Of a stretch of 64,000 bases of DNA, positions 25,953-34,650 are shown piece after piece (position 1 is the stretch's first letter; each line of letters opens with the position of its first letter). A model generated the notes under the pieces. The model saw nothing but the letters and a program-made list of their open reading frames with translations, made no database searches and was not told the origin of the DNA. The DNA comes from Massilia sp. WG5 (GTDB lineage Bacteria > Pseudomonadota > Gammaproteobacteria > Burkholderiales > Burkholderiaceae_D), in NCBI RefSeq assembly GCF_001412595.2, contig NZ_CP012640.2, positions 4,340,001 to 4,404,000 of the forward strand, given 5' to 3'. Both the position numbers and the translations under genes were made by a program.

Positions 25953-27122
25953 GTGTTCCGATTCATCCAGCCTTCCGTTACGCCCGAGCCGTTTTCCCCC
26001 GCGCTCGAAGATGCCTACCAGGCCGACCTGGCCGGCGACAAGCTGCGCATCTTCTATGTCGCCAGCACCTTGTGTTGCGTGCTGTTCCTGTGCTTCGGCT
26101 TCCTCGACGCCGTCGTCCTGCCGAGCAATGTGACCGGCGCCTGGACGGTGCGCGCCATCATGATCCTGGGGACGATGGCGGTCACGGTGGGCGTGCGCCT
26201 GCGGCCCGCGGTCTTCCTGCGCCGGTACACGCTCTGCATGCCGATGATCTCGCTCGCCTGGGCGGCGGGCATCGACGCCATCATCGTGCAGTCGAGCCCG
26301 ACCGACCTTGCCTGGAGCACGTATTACGCCGGCCTGCTGATCGTGTCGATGGCCCTGTATGCCTGGACCTATCTGCCGTCCCTGCATGCGGCCCTCACCG
26401 GCGCCCTCGTGGTCGCCAGTTATGCGGTAGTGGCCCTGTACGCGCAGGGGATGGGCAGCGGCGGGCATTGGCCGCTGCTGGCGCAGAACTGCTTCTTTCT
26501 CGTTTCCGCCAACCTGATCGGGATCGTGTCGCTGGTCTTGCGCGAGCGCTTTTCGCGCCAGGCTTTCCTGCTGAAGCACGCGCTGGCGCACGACCTCGAG
26601 CGCGAAGGGGAGGCCAAGCGCCAGAGCCAGCACCGCTCCGAGCATGACGTCCTGACCGGGCTGCCCAACCGGGTGCGCTTCCTGCGCGGACTGGACGAGA
26701 TGCTGGCGACGCGCCAGGGAACGGCCGCGGTGGCGGTGCTGTTCCTGGACCTGGACGGCTTCAAGCCCGTCAACGACCGTTACGGCCACGCCGCCGGCGA
26801 CCAGGTGCTGACCGCGGTCGCCGAGCGCATCCGCGGCGCGATCCGCGTGTCCGACCTGGCGGCGCGCCTGGGCGGCGACGAGTTCGTGGTCGCGGCGCCG
26901 CTGGCCGACGTCAACGGCGAGCTCGTGGTGCGCCGGATGAGCGCCGCCCTGTGCGCGGCCATCGCCGAGCCGGTGGAGGTCGGCGGCCACCTGCTGCGCG
27001 TGTCGGCCAGCATCGGCGTGGCGCTGGCGCCGCGCGACGCCGCCGGCGCCGCGGAACTGGTCCACCTGGCCGACCAGGATATGTACGAATCGAAGCGTCT
27101 GAGCAAGCGCCTGGCGTCCTAG
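25953..27122 (+). CDS. Membrane-bound diguanylate cyclase (GGDEF)
   Basis: 389 residues. About six hydrophobic helices (residues 33-195) form an uncharacterised membrane sensor, a short coiled linker follows, and a GGDEF domain spans about 225-385. The active loop is LGGDEF. The product-inhibition I-site RVSD lies exactly five residues before it, so the cyclase is probably active and feedback-controlled by c-di-GMP. DVLTGLPNR and FLDLDGFKPVND are the other signatures. The GTG at 25953 is the only in-frame start that keeps the N-terminus; no ribosome site is evident. The divergent 2OG gene is 194 bases away. Confidence 0.88.
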   Translation: MFRFIQPSVTPEPFSPALEDAYQADLAGDKLRIFYVASTLCCVLFLCFGFLDAVVLPSNVTGAWTVRAIMILGTMAVTVGVRLRPAVFLRRYTLCMPMISLAWAAGIDAIIVQSSPTDLAWSTYYAGLLIVSMALYAWTYLPSLHAALTGALVVASYAVVALYAQGMGSGGHWPLLAQNCFFLVSANLIGIVSLVLRERFSRQAFLLKHALAHDLEREGEAKRQSQHRSEHDVLTGLPNRVRFLRGLDEMLATRQGTAAVAVLFLDLDGFKPVNDRYGHAAGDQVLTAVAERIRGAIRVSDLAARLGGDEFVVAAPLADVNGELVVRRMSAALCAAIAEPVEVGGHLLRVSASIGVALAPRDAAGAAELVHLADQDMYESKRLSKRLAS

Positions 27123-27129
27123 CCTTGCG

Positions 27130-28296
27130 TCAAGCCGCGCGCTGCGCCGGCACGTGCAGCGAGCGCGCCAGCAGGTGGCCGGCCAGCCAGCCGCCGGCCA
27201 GGCCGCCGATGTGGGCCGCGTTGTCGGTGTGCGGATACAGGAAGCCGGCGCCGATATTGAACAGCAGGAAAGGCGCGATCGAACTGCGCAGGTCGCGCAC
27301 CACGGTCGGCGGCACGCCGCTGTGCTCGCGGCCGATGAAGGCGAACAGGCCGCCGATGATGCCGAAGATCGCTCCCGAGGCGCCGACGCTGTTCACCGGA
27401 TGATGCGTCAGCAAGCCCCACAGCAGGCTGCCCAGGCTGCCGCCGAGGCCGGCCAGCAGGTACAGGCCGGCAAAGCGCAGGCTGCCGAAGATGCGCTCGA
27501 CCAGCTGGCCGGCCTGCCACAGCGCGAACATGTTCATCGCCAGGTGCAGCAGGTTGCCGTGCACGAAAGCTGAGCTCAGCAGGCGCCACCATTGCCCGGC
27601 GCCGAGCGTCATGCGCGGCACGTTCGAGCCCCATTTCACCAGCTGTTCCTGCAGCAGGGCAGGGCGCAGCTCCGGTCCCCAGCCGATGAAGGAGGCCAGC
27701 GACAGCTTCCACTGCCCGTTGCCGAGCACGTTCAGCAGGCCCTGCTTCCACAACTGCAGGTGCGCCTGCAGCGCGGCCAGCGAGTTCCAGCCGGGCAGGA
27801 ACCTGGACGAGATCGGCCCCATGCCCTGGCGCTCCAGCCACATCAGGAAAAAGATGGCGATGTTCGCCGCCAGCAGGATCCGGATCACCGGCGTCGACGG
27901 GCTCCAGTAGTCGATGCGGTCATGGAAGACCTCGCGCTCGGCGTGGGCCACTGCGAACTCGGGCGTGCAGCGCGTGGGGAGCGCGGCCGCGATCGTCCTG
28001 GCAAGCGCCGGACTGGCCGCCGAAAAGCCGAGCTCCTGCATCTTCTCGACGCCGACCACGTCGAAGATCACGTCCTCGCCGGCGGTCCGCACGTTGACGA
28101 TGTCGACCATGCGCAGGCGCTGCTCTTCCGTCTTCGGGAAGCGGAACGAGCGGTGGCTGCTGCCGCGCACGGTCACGAAGTCGGGCTCGATCGCGATCTG
28201 TCCCTGGCCCTGGAAGCGGAAGGGATTGGATGGCCAGTTCGGACCGCCGCGGTAGAAGCGGACGGCGAAAAGCTCGTCCTTGACCTGCACGGCCAT
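27130..28296 (-). CDS. Rhomboid-family intramembrane serine protease
   Basis: 388 residues. The N-terminal 125 residues are soluble (about ten strands and helices, unassigned), followed by a rhomboid domain with about six helices. The catalytic Ser307 is in GASGAIFG, the His362 in AAHIGGLAGGW, and the structural HGNLLHLAMNMFALW helix precedes them. It cleaves membrane-spanning substrates, identity unknown. It begins two bases after the stop of the adenosyltransferase gene, so the pair is one transcript. Residues upstream of the ATG at 28296 belong to that gene's shadow frame. Confidence 0.88.
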   Translation of the reverse strand: MAVQVKDELFAVRFYRGGPNWPSNPFRFQGQGQIAIEPDFVTVRGSSHRSFRFPKTEEQRLRMVDIVNVRTAGEDVIFDVVGVEKMQELGFSAASPALARTIAAALPTRCTPEFAVAHAEREVFHDRIDYWSPSTPVIRILLAANIAIFFLMWLERQGMGPISSRFLPGWNSLAALQAHLQLWKQGLLNVLGNGQWKLSLASFIGWGPELRPALLQEQLVKWGSNVPRMTLGAGQWWRLLSSAFVHGNLLHLAMNMFALWQAGQLVERIFGSLRFAGLYLLAGLGGSLGSLLWGLLTHHPVNSVGASGAIFGIIGGLFAFIGREHSGVPPTVVRDLRSSIAPFLLFNIGAGFLYPHTDNAAHIGGLAGGWLAGHLLARSLHVPAQRAA

Positions 28297-28298
28297 CC

Positions 28299-28853
28299 TC
28301 AGCCGCGCTTGCGTTCGTGCTGCCACAGCACGTCGCTGCCGCCAGCGTGGCGGTTCAGCACGCGCGCCAGCACGAACATCAGGTCGGACAGGCGGTTCAC
28401 GTATTGACGCGGCTGGGCGTTGATCGTGTCCGTTTTCGACAGCGCGACGATGCTGCGCTCGGCGCGCCGGCACACGGTGCGGCACACATGGGCAAGGGAA
28501 GCGGCGCGCGAACCGGCCGGCAGGATGAATTCCTTCAGGACCGGCAGGTCGGCATTGTATTTCTCGAGCAGGCCGTCGAGGCGGGCGACGTGCGCGTCCT
28601 TGATCATCTGGTAGCCGGGGATGCACAGCTCGCCGCCCAGGTCGAACAGGTCGTGCTGGATCGAAACCAGCTCTTCCCGCAGATCGGCCGGCATGTCCTC
28701 GCACAGCAGCAGGCCGACGAAGGAGTTCAGTTCGTCGACGTCGCCGAGCGCGGCAATGCGGGCGCTGTCCTTGCCGGTGCGGCTGCCGTCGCCGAGTCCG
28801 GTGCTGCCGTCGTCGCCGGTGCGGGTCGCAATTTTCGAGAGTCGATTGCCCAT
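28299..28853 (-). CDS. PduO-type cob(I)alamin adenosyltransferase
   Basis: 184 residues that transfer adenosyl from ATP to cob(I)alamin to make adenosylcobalamin. The N-terminal ATP-binding motif is KIATRTGDDGSTGLGDG (residues 7-22). The helical core has ALGDVDELNSFVG, and RTVCRRAERSIV near residue 130 is the conserved Arg motif. The ATG at 28853 has AGGG seven bases upstream; a longer in-frame start at 28898 is not needed. The partner enzymes for B12 are not in the window. Confidence 0.92.
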   Translation of the reverse strand: MGNRLSKIATRTGDDGSTGLGDGSRTGKDSARIAALGDVDELNSFVGLLLCEDMPADLREELVSIQHDLFDLGGELCIPGYQMIKDAHVARLDGLLEKYNADLPVLKEFILPAGSRAASLAHVCRTVCRRAERSIVALSKTDTINAQPRQYVNRLSDLMFVLARVLNRHAGGSDVLWQHERKRG

Positions 28854-28915
28854 GCTTATGCCCTGCCTATAAAAAAAGATAGCGCGAGCATACGCCAAAA
28901 TAGTGCAATAGTGCT

Positions 28916-28921
28916 TACAAT
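28916..28921 (+). promoter_or_regulatory. -10 box six bases before the glcD start
   Basis: TACAAT ends six bases before the glcD ATG at 28928, with no Shine-Dalgarno between. The geometry matches uvrD and implies a leaderless transcript. A direct repeat ATAGTGC (28900 and 28908) sits just upstream and could bind a regulator. No good -35 is seen. Confidence 0.5.
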
Positions 28922-28927
28922 CGTCTT

Positions 28928-30409
28928 ATGATCCCCGCCATACCCGTCGACCCAGAGCGCCGCCGTGCGGTGGCCTCAGCACTGCGTGCGGTGCTGCCCG
29001 AGCGCTGCGTCCTGCACGATCCCGAAGACACGCGCCCCTACGAATGCGACGGCCTGGCGGCCTATCGCCAGCTGCCGATGATCGTCACGCTCCCCGACAG
29101 CGAGGAGCAGGTGCTGGCGATCCTGAAGGTGTGCCGCGAGCTGCAGGTGCCGATCGTGCCGCGCGGCGCCGGCACCGGGCTGTCGGGCGGCGCCCAGCCG
29201 CTGGCCGACGGCGTGGTGATCTCGACCGCCCGCCTGAACCGCATCCTGCGCGTCGAACCGTATTCACGCAGCGCCGTGGTCCAGCCGGGCGTGCGCAACC
29301 TGGCGATCTCGGAAGCGGCGGCGCCGTTCGGTCTGTATTACGCGCCCGATCCGTCCTCGCAGATCGCCTGCACCATCGGCGGCAACGTCGCCGAGAACTC
29401 GGGCGGCGTGCACTGCCTGAAGTACGGCCTCACCGTGCACAACGTGCTGCGCGTGCGCGTCTGCACCATCGAAGGCGATGTCATCGAGCTGGGCGGCGAC
29501 GCGCTCGATGCGCCCGGCCTCGACCTGCTGGCCGTCTTCATCGGTTCGGAAGGCATGCTCGGCATCGTCACCGAAGTCACCGTCAAGCTGGTGCCGAAGC
29601 CGGCGCTGGCCCAGGTGATCATGGCCTCCTTCGACGACGTGGTCACCGGCGGCAACGCGGTCGCCAGCGTGATCGCGGCCGGCATCATCCCCGCCGGCCT
29701 GGAAATGATGGACCGCACCTCCTCGCGCATGGTCGAGCCTTTCGTGAAGGCCGGCTACGACCTCGACGCCGCCGCGATCCTGCTGTGCGAAGCGGACGGC
29801 ACCAATCTCGAGTTGGCCGAGGAAATCGAGCGCATGACCGAGGTGCTGCAGCAGGCCGGCGCCAGCAGGATCGCGGTCTCGCAGAACGAGGCCGAGCGCC
29901 TGCGTTTCTGGTCGGGCCGCAAGAACGCCTTCCCGGCCGCCGGCCGCATCTCGGCCGATTACTACTGCATGGACGGCACCATCCCGCGCAAGCACCTGGC
30001 CCACGTGCTGACCCGTATCGAGGAGATGCAGGACGTGTACGGCCTGCGCTGCGCGAACGTGTTCCACGCCGGCGACGGGAACATGCACCCGCTGATCATG
30101 TTCGACGCCAACAAGCCGGGCGAGCTGCAGCGCGCGGAAGATTTCGGCGCCGCCATCCTTGCCCTGTGCGTGGAAGTGGGCGGCACCATTACCGGCGAGC
30201 ATGGGGTCGGAGTCGAGAAGATCGACTCCATGTGCGTGCAGTTCGGGGCGAAGGAGCTGGAAGCCTTCTTCGCCGTCAAGCGCGCTTTCGACCCCGGCAT
30301 GCTGCTGAATCCGAACAAGGCGGTGCCGACCCTCCAGCGCTGCGCCGAAATGGGCAAGATGCGGGTGAGCGGTGGCGTGCTGCCTTTCGCGGACCTGCCG
30401 CGCTTTTGA
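28928..30409 (+). CDS. glcD: Glycolate oxidase FAD subunit, copy 1
   Basis: 493 residues. An FAD-binding PCMH domain covers about 45-225 (VPRGAGTGLSGGAQPLADG and IGGNVAENSGG bind the cofactor). The FAD-linked oxidase C-terminal domain ends at about 470, with HAGDGNMHPL and TGEHGVGVEKI. With GlcE and GlcF it oxidises glycolate (or D-lactate) to the 2-oxo acid and passes electrons to the quinone pool. It is a close paralogue of the copy at 40778-42265: residues around 233-276 are nearly unchanged. It leads the plus-strand operon glcD-glcE-glcF-secreted protein. Confidence 0.93.
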   Translation: MIPAIPVDPERRRAVASALRAVLPERCVLHDPEDTRPYECDGLAAYRQLPMIVTLPDSEEQVLAILKVCRELQVPIVPRGAGTGLSGGAQPLADGVVISTARLNRILRVEPYSRSAVVQPGVRNLAISEAAAPFGLYYAPDPSSQIACTIGGNVAENSGGVHCLKYGLTVHNVLRVRVCTIEGDVIELGGDALDAPGLDLLAVFIGSEGMLGIVTEVTVKLVPKPALAQVIMASFDDVVTGGNAVASVIAAGIIPAGLEMMDRTSSRMVEPFVKAGYDLDAAAILLCEADGTNLELAEEIERMTEVLQQAGASRIAVSQNEAERLRFWSGRKNAFPAAGRISADYYCMDGTIPRKHLAHVLTRIEEMQDVYGLRCANVFHAGDGNMHPLIMFDANKPGELQRAEDFGAAILALCVEVGGTITGEHGVGVEKIDSMCVQFGAKELEAFFAVKRAFDPGMLLNPNKAVPTLQRCAEMGKMRVSGGVLPFADLPRF

Positions 30410-30425
30410 AAAGACGACACCAGAC

Positions 30426-31508
30426 ATGCAGCAGATTCTCGAACAGTTCCAGGACCAGGTGCGCAGCGCAGCGAATGACAAACGCGCGCTGCGCATCCGC
30501 GGCGGCGGCACCAAGGACTGGTACGGGCAGCGTATCGAGGGCGAGATCCTCGATACGCGGCCGTACGCCGGCATCGTCGACTACGAGCCGACCGAGCTGG
30601 TGATCACCGCGCGCTGCGGCACGCCGCTGGCCGAGATCGAAGCGCTGCTGGCTGAACGCAAGCAGATGCTGGCTTTCGAGCCGCCGCATTTTGGCGAGGG
30701 CGCGACCCTGGGCGGCGCGATTGCCGCCGGCCTGTCCGGTCCGCGCCGCGCCAGCAGCGGTGCGCTGCGTGACTTCGTGCTCGGCGCGAAACTGGTGGAC
30801 GGGAAGGGCGAGCTGCTGACTTTCGGCGGCCAGGTGATGAAGAACGTGGCCGGCTACGACGTTTCGCGCCTGCTGGCCGGCTCGCTCGGTACCCTCGGCC
30901 TGCTGCTGGAAGTCTCGGTCAAGGTACTGCCGCTGGCCTACCGCGAAGCCACGCTGCGCTTCGAGATGAGCGAGGTCGACGCGATCCGCACTCTGAACGA
31001 ATGGGCCGGACAGCCGCTGCCGATCTCGGCGAGCTGCTGGATCGACGGCGTGCTGGCGCTGCGCCTGTCCGGCGCGCAGGCGGCGGTCGACGCCGCGATC
31101 CGCTCGCTGGGCGGCGCGCATGGCGGACCGCATGGTGATTACCTGATGCCCGACTGCGCCGCTTTCTGGGCCGGCCTGCGCGAGCAGCGCCATGCCTTCT
31201 TCGATGGCGACACCCCTTTGTGGCGCTTGTCGGTGCCGCCGACCGCCAGCGCCCTGGTGCTGGGCGGGCCGCAGCTGATCGAGTGGGGCGGCGCGCAACG
31301 CTGGCTGCGCGCGGACGGCGACGCCATCACGGCCCAGCGCATCCGCGCTACCGTGTCGGCCTGCGGCGGCCATGCGACCCTGTTCCGCGGCGGCGACAAA
31401 AACGTCGGCGTGTTCCAGCCCTTGGCGCCGGCCATCGCGAGAATCCACGAACGCCTGAAGGCCGGATTCGATCCGGCGAATATCTTCAACCCCGGCAGGA
31501 TGTACTGA
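30426..31508 (+). CDS. glcE: Glycolate oxidase FAD-binding subunit, copy 1
   Basis: 360 residues, like E. coli GlcE (350). It is an FAD-binding PCMH fold: LRIRGGGTKDWYG near the start, GATLGGAIAAGLSGPRR, and VMKNVAGYDVSRLLAGSLGTLG near residues 138-158. It is the smaller flavin subunit of the glycolate oxidase complex. It lies 16 bases after glcD and one base before the glcF ATG. A second copy with the same motifs lies at 39686-40762. Confidence 0.92.
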   Translation: MQQILEQFQDQVRSAANDKRALRIRGGGTKDWYGQRIEGEILDTRPYAGIVDYEPTELVITARCGTPLAEIEALLAERKQMLAFEPPHFGEGATLGGAIAAGLSGPRRASSGALRDFVLGAKLVDGKGELLTFGGQVMKNVAGYDVSRLLAGSLGTLGLLLEVSVKVLPLAYREATLRFEMSEVDAIRTLNEWAGQPLPISASCWIDGVLALRLSGAQAAVDAAIRSLGGAHGGPHGDYLMPDCAAFWAGLREQRHAFFDGDTPLWRLSVPPTASALVLGGPQLIEWGGAQRWLRADGDAITAQRIRATVSACGGHATLFRGGDKNVGVFQPLAPAIARIHERLKAGFDPANIFNPGRMY

Positions 31509-31509
31509 C

Positions 31510-32763
31510 ATGCAAACCAATCTGGCCGATTTCATCAAGGACACGCCCGAAGGCCGGGAGGCCGACGCCATCCTGCGCGCCTGCGTGCATTGCGGTTTCT
31601 GCACCGCGACCTGTCCCACTTACCAGGTGCTGGGCGACGAGCTCGATGGGCCGCGCGGCCGCATCTACCTGATCAAGCAGGTGCTGGAGGGCGTCGAGCC
31701 GACCCGCAAGACCCAGCTGCACCTGGACCGCTGCCTGACCTGCCGCAACTGCGAGACCACCTGTCCGTCGGGCGTCAAGTACGGGCGGCTGGTGGATATC
31801 GGCCGCAGGGTGGTCGAGGAACGCGTCGCGCGTCCGTTCACGGACCGCGCCAAGCGCACCATGCTGAAGGAATTCCTGCCGCGGACCGGGCTGTTCAAGC
31901 CGGCCTTCAAGGCGGGGCAGCTGGCGCGTCCGCTGCTGCCCTATGAGCTGCGCGACAAGCTGCAGCCGGCGCGCGCTGCCGGGCCTTGGCCGCGCCGCGA
32001 GCACGCGCGCAAGATGCTGGCGCTGGCGGGCTGCGTGCAGCCGGCGATGGCGCCCGACATCAACGCCGCCACCGCGCGCGTGCTGGACTCGCTCGGCGTG
32101 CAGCTGATCGAGGCGCCCAGGGCCGGCTGCTGCGGCGCGGTGCGCTACCACATGAACGACCAGGACGGCGGCCTGGACGACATGCGCCGCAACGTCGACG
32201 CCTGGTGGCCCTATGTGGAAAACGGCCAGGTCGAGGCGATCGTGATGACGGCCTCGGGCTGTGGCGTCACCGTCAAGGAATACGGCCACCTGCTGGCGCA
32301 GGACCCGCAGTATGCCGCGAAGGCCGAGCGGATCAGCGCGATCACGCGCGACCTGTCGGAAGTCATGCAGGACTTCGAGGGCGAGATCGGCGCGCGCATG
32401 GCGGGCTGGCTTAGTCAGCACATGGGCGAGCGCATCGCCTTCCACCCGCCGTGCACCCTGCAGCACGGCCAGCAGATCCGCGGCAAGGTCGAGGGCGTGC
32501 TGCGCGCCGCCGGCGTCGACGTGGTGCTGTGCGCGGAAAGCCACCTGTGCTGCGGCTCGGCCGGCACCTATTCCGTGCTGCATCCCGAGATCGCACACGC
32601 GCTGCGCGACCGCAAACTGGCCAACCTGGAGGCGACCGGCGCCAAGGAGATCGTGTCCGCCAACATCGGCTGCATTTCCCACCTGCAGTCGGGAACGGAA
32701 ACGAAAGTGGAGCACTGGATCGAGCTGGTCGACCGCGCCCTTGCCGGGGCGGCGGTCCAATGA
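31510..32763 (+). CDS. glcF: Glycolate oxidase iron-sulfur subunit, copy 1
   Basis: 417 residues. Two [4Fe-4S] ferredoxin motifs lie at the N-terminus (CVHCGFCTATCP near 24-35 and CLTCRNCETTCP near 77-88). Two Cys-rich CCG domains follow (GCCGAVRYH and CCGSAGTYSVL). It carries electrons from the flavin subunits towards quinone at the inner membrane. The stop overlaps the start of the next gene by ATGA. Compared with the copy at 38373-39662 it lacks a short insertion near residue 235. Confidence 0.94.
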   Translation: MQTNLADFIKDTPEGREADAILRACVHCGFCTATCPTYQVLGDELDGPRGRIYLIKQVLEGVEPTRKTQLHLDRCLTCRNCETTCPSGVKYGRLVDIGRRVVEERVARPFTDRAKRTMLKEFLPRTGLFKPAFKAGQLARPLLPYELRDKLQPARAAGPWPRREHARKMLALAGCVQPAMAPDINAATARVLDSLGVQLIEAPRAGCCGAVRYHMNDQDGGLDDMRRNVDAWWPYVENGQVEAIVMTASGCGVTVKEYGHLLAQDPQYAAKAERISAITRDLSEVMQDFEGEIGARMAGWLSQHMGERIAFHPPCTLQHGQQIRGKVEGVLRAAGVDVVLCAESHLCCGSAGTYSVLHPEIAHALRDRKLANLEATGAKEIVSANIGCISHLQSGTETKVEHWIELVDRALAGAAVQ

Positions 32764-33500
32764 GGGGCGTGGCAGCGTCGCTGCTGGTCGCCACGCTCGC
32801 ATGCAGCCTGCCGGCCGGCGCGGCCACGCCGGAAGGGCAGGCGCACAAGCCGGTCCACAAGGAAGTCCACAAGGCGCCGCACAAGCAGGCGGCCACGCAG
32901 TCGTCCAGGCTCGCGAAGAAGCCCGAGCCAAAGAAGGCCGTGGCGAAGAAGCCGGTGCAGAAAGTGGCGCAGAAGCCGGTACCCGGGCCGGCCGTGCCGG
33001 CGGACGAGAGCGCCGACGGCTTCCTCAACCTGTACGTCGAGCTCTGCGTGCGCCATTTCAGCGACCTCGATGACTTCCGTGCGCGCCTGCTGCGCGACAA
33101 GGTCCCCAGGCTGCCGGCGGAAGACGCGAAGTTGTTCCTGTCCGGGATGGAAGGCGACGCCTGGCCGGTGCCGTACAAGGGCAAGATGGGGAATTACGTG
33201 CTGGCCCTGCCGGCCGGGAAGAACCTGTGCCTGCTGCATGCGCACCGCGCCAACGCCGCCGCGGTCGAGAAGGGCTTCCTCGACATCGTGGCCGACGCCC
33301 CCGAACCGATGGTGGCGCAGCGCGGTCCCAGCCGGGAAGCGCTGAGCCCGGACAAGATCAGGACCCGGACCGTGTCCTCCACCTGGGCCCCGCCGGGCGC
33401 ACGCCGCAAGATGGAGTTCATGCTGACCACCACGGCATCAAGCAAGGCCGAGCTGCAGGCGATGGGGTCGGTGGCGATGGTGGCCGGCACCACCCCTTGA
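32760..33500 (+). CDS. Secreted protein resembling the NMCC_0638 family, coupled to glcF
   Basis: 246 residues. A Sec signal peptide ends near AGA/AA (residue 22). A Lys/His/Pro/Ala-rich linker (about 25-80) follows, and then a compact domain opening DGFLNLYVELCVRHF. That domain resembles the poorly known NMCC_0638 family. The ATGA overlap with glcF shows translational coupling, unusual for a periplasmic protein of unknown role. The basic linker could bind acidic envelope polymers; this is inference. No comparable gene follows the second glcF. Confidence 0.65.
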   Translation: MRGVAASLLVATLACSLPAGAATPEGQAHKPVHKEVHKAPHKQAATQSSRLAKKPEPKKAVAKKPVQKVAQKPVPGPAVPADESADGFLNLYVELCVRHFSDLDDFRARLLRDKVPRLPAEDAKLFLSGMEGDAWPVPYKGKMGNYVLALPAGKNLCLLHAHRANAAAVEKGFLDIVADAPEPMVAQRGPSREALSPDKIRTRTVSSTWAPPGARRKMEFMLTTTASSKAELQAMGSVAMVAGTTP

Positions 33501-33574
33501 GCGCGGCGCCGTCCGACGCGAAACCACATGCCGTGTTAGCATCGGCCCCCCATGTTTGAACGATGGAGTGAATC

Positions 33575-33889
33575 GTGAGTTTCGTGTTTCGCCTGATCTC
33601 CCAGGACGAGGACGCGGCGCCGTCGGTCGCGTTCCAGGACTCGATCGGCCCTGGCTACGTCGCGCTGTGGGAAGCGCTCGGGGTCTACGACGCGCTCTAC
33701 AACAGCGACGGGCGCGAGGCGCGCGAGGTGTCGCGGTCCATCGCCTACGGCATCGACCAGCTGAACGAGGATGAAGCGCTGGGCCGCCTGCTGCCGGCCA
33801 GCGCAAGGCTGGGCGAGGCGATCCGCTTCCTGGAAAACGTGCACCGCGGCTGTACCATCCATGCCTCGGCGCGGATCGAGACCCACTAG
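33575..33889 (+). CDS. Hypothetical protein, 104 residues
   Basis: I do not recognise the family. The frame begins at GTG 33575 with GGAG at 33565-33568. The sequence is acidic and probably helical in its second half (REAREVSRSIAYGIDQLNEDEALGRLLPASARLGEAIRFLENVHRG) and has no signal peptide or membrane span. It lies five bases before the pentapeptide-repeat gene, on the same strand and likely in the same transcript. Confidence 0.6.
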   Translation: MSFVFRLISQDEDAAPSVAFQDSIGPGYVALWEALGVYDALYNSDGREAREVSRSIAYGIDQLNEDEALGRLLPASARLGEAIRFLENVHRGCTIHASARIETH

Positions 33890-33894
33890 AGACA

Positions 33895-34599
33895 ATGAGT
33901 ATGCAGTCGGCCATGTCGCAAGCCACCATCACCATCACCGGCGAAACCATCGGCCGGGATCGCATCGAAGCGCTGCTCGCGGAGCAGGCCCTGCTCATCT
34001 TCGAGGAATGCGATTTCCAGCAGGCCGACCTGTCGCGCCTGAACCTGCAGGACTGCAGCTTTGCCAACTGCGCGGTGGCCGAGGCCTCGTTCTACGCGGC
34101 CAGGCTGGCGCGCACGCGCTGGCGGCGTTGCCGCGGCGGCCATGCCGACTTCGAGGCCAGCGACCTGGTCGACGCGCGCTTCGAATCCTGCGACCTGAAC
34201 AACGCCAACTGGCGCCGCGCCAAACTGGCGTCCGTCAGCTACCGCGGCTGCAAGCTGACCGGCGCCAGTTTCGAGGAAGCCGGCCAGCTCGGCCTGAGCT
34301 TCGAGGATTGCCTGCTGGTCGGCGCCGACCTGCGCCGCATGTCGTTCAGGAAGGCGAAGCTCGCCGGCCTCGATTTCTCGGATGCGGATTTGTCGGGCTG
34401 CGACTTCCGCGAAGCCGTGTTCGAAGGCGGCAGCCTGCGCGACGCCCACATCAAGGACACCCGCTTCGACCATGCCGACCTGCGCGAGGCGGACCTCGGC
34501 GGCCTGAAACTTTCTAACGCCAGGCAGTTCGCCGGCGCGACGATCTCGCCGCGCCAGGCGGCCGAGCTGGTGAGGGCGATGGGCCTGAATGTCGGCTGA
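33895..34599 (+). CDS. Pentapeptide-repeat protein
   Basis: 234 residues. From about residue 38 nearly the whole chain follows the A(D/N)LXX pentapeptide pattern (CDFQQADLSRLNLQDCSF and DLSGCDFREAVFEGGSL are clear runs), which folds as a right-handed quadrilateral beta-helix. Qnr and MfpA relatives mimic DNA and protect gyrase, but most family members have unknown roles. There is no signal peptide, so it is cytoplasmic. The N-terminal 35 residues (ITITGETIGRDRIEALLAEQ) form a separate cap. The start is ATG 33895. Confidence 0.85.
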   Translation: MSMQSAMSQATITITGETIGRDRIEALLAEQALLIFEECDFQQADLSRLNLQDCSFANCAVAEASFYAARLARTRWRRCRGGHADFEASDLVDARFESCDLNNANWRRAKLASVSYRGCKLTGASFEEAGQLGLSFEDCLLVGADLRRMSFRKAKLAGLDFSDADLSGCDFREAVFEGGSLRDAHIKDTRFDHADLREADLGGLKLSNARQFAGATISPRQAAELVRAMGLNVG

Positions 34600-34650
34600 G
34601 CTTCCAGCGCGGCTGTAGTAAAATTACACCTCTTTATGGAGGTGTCTGCG

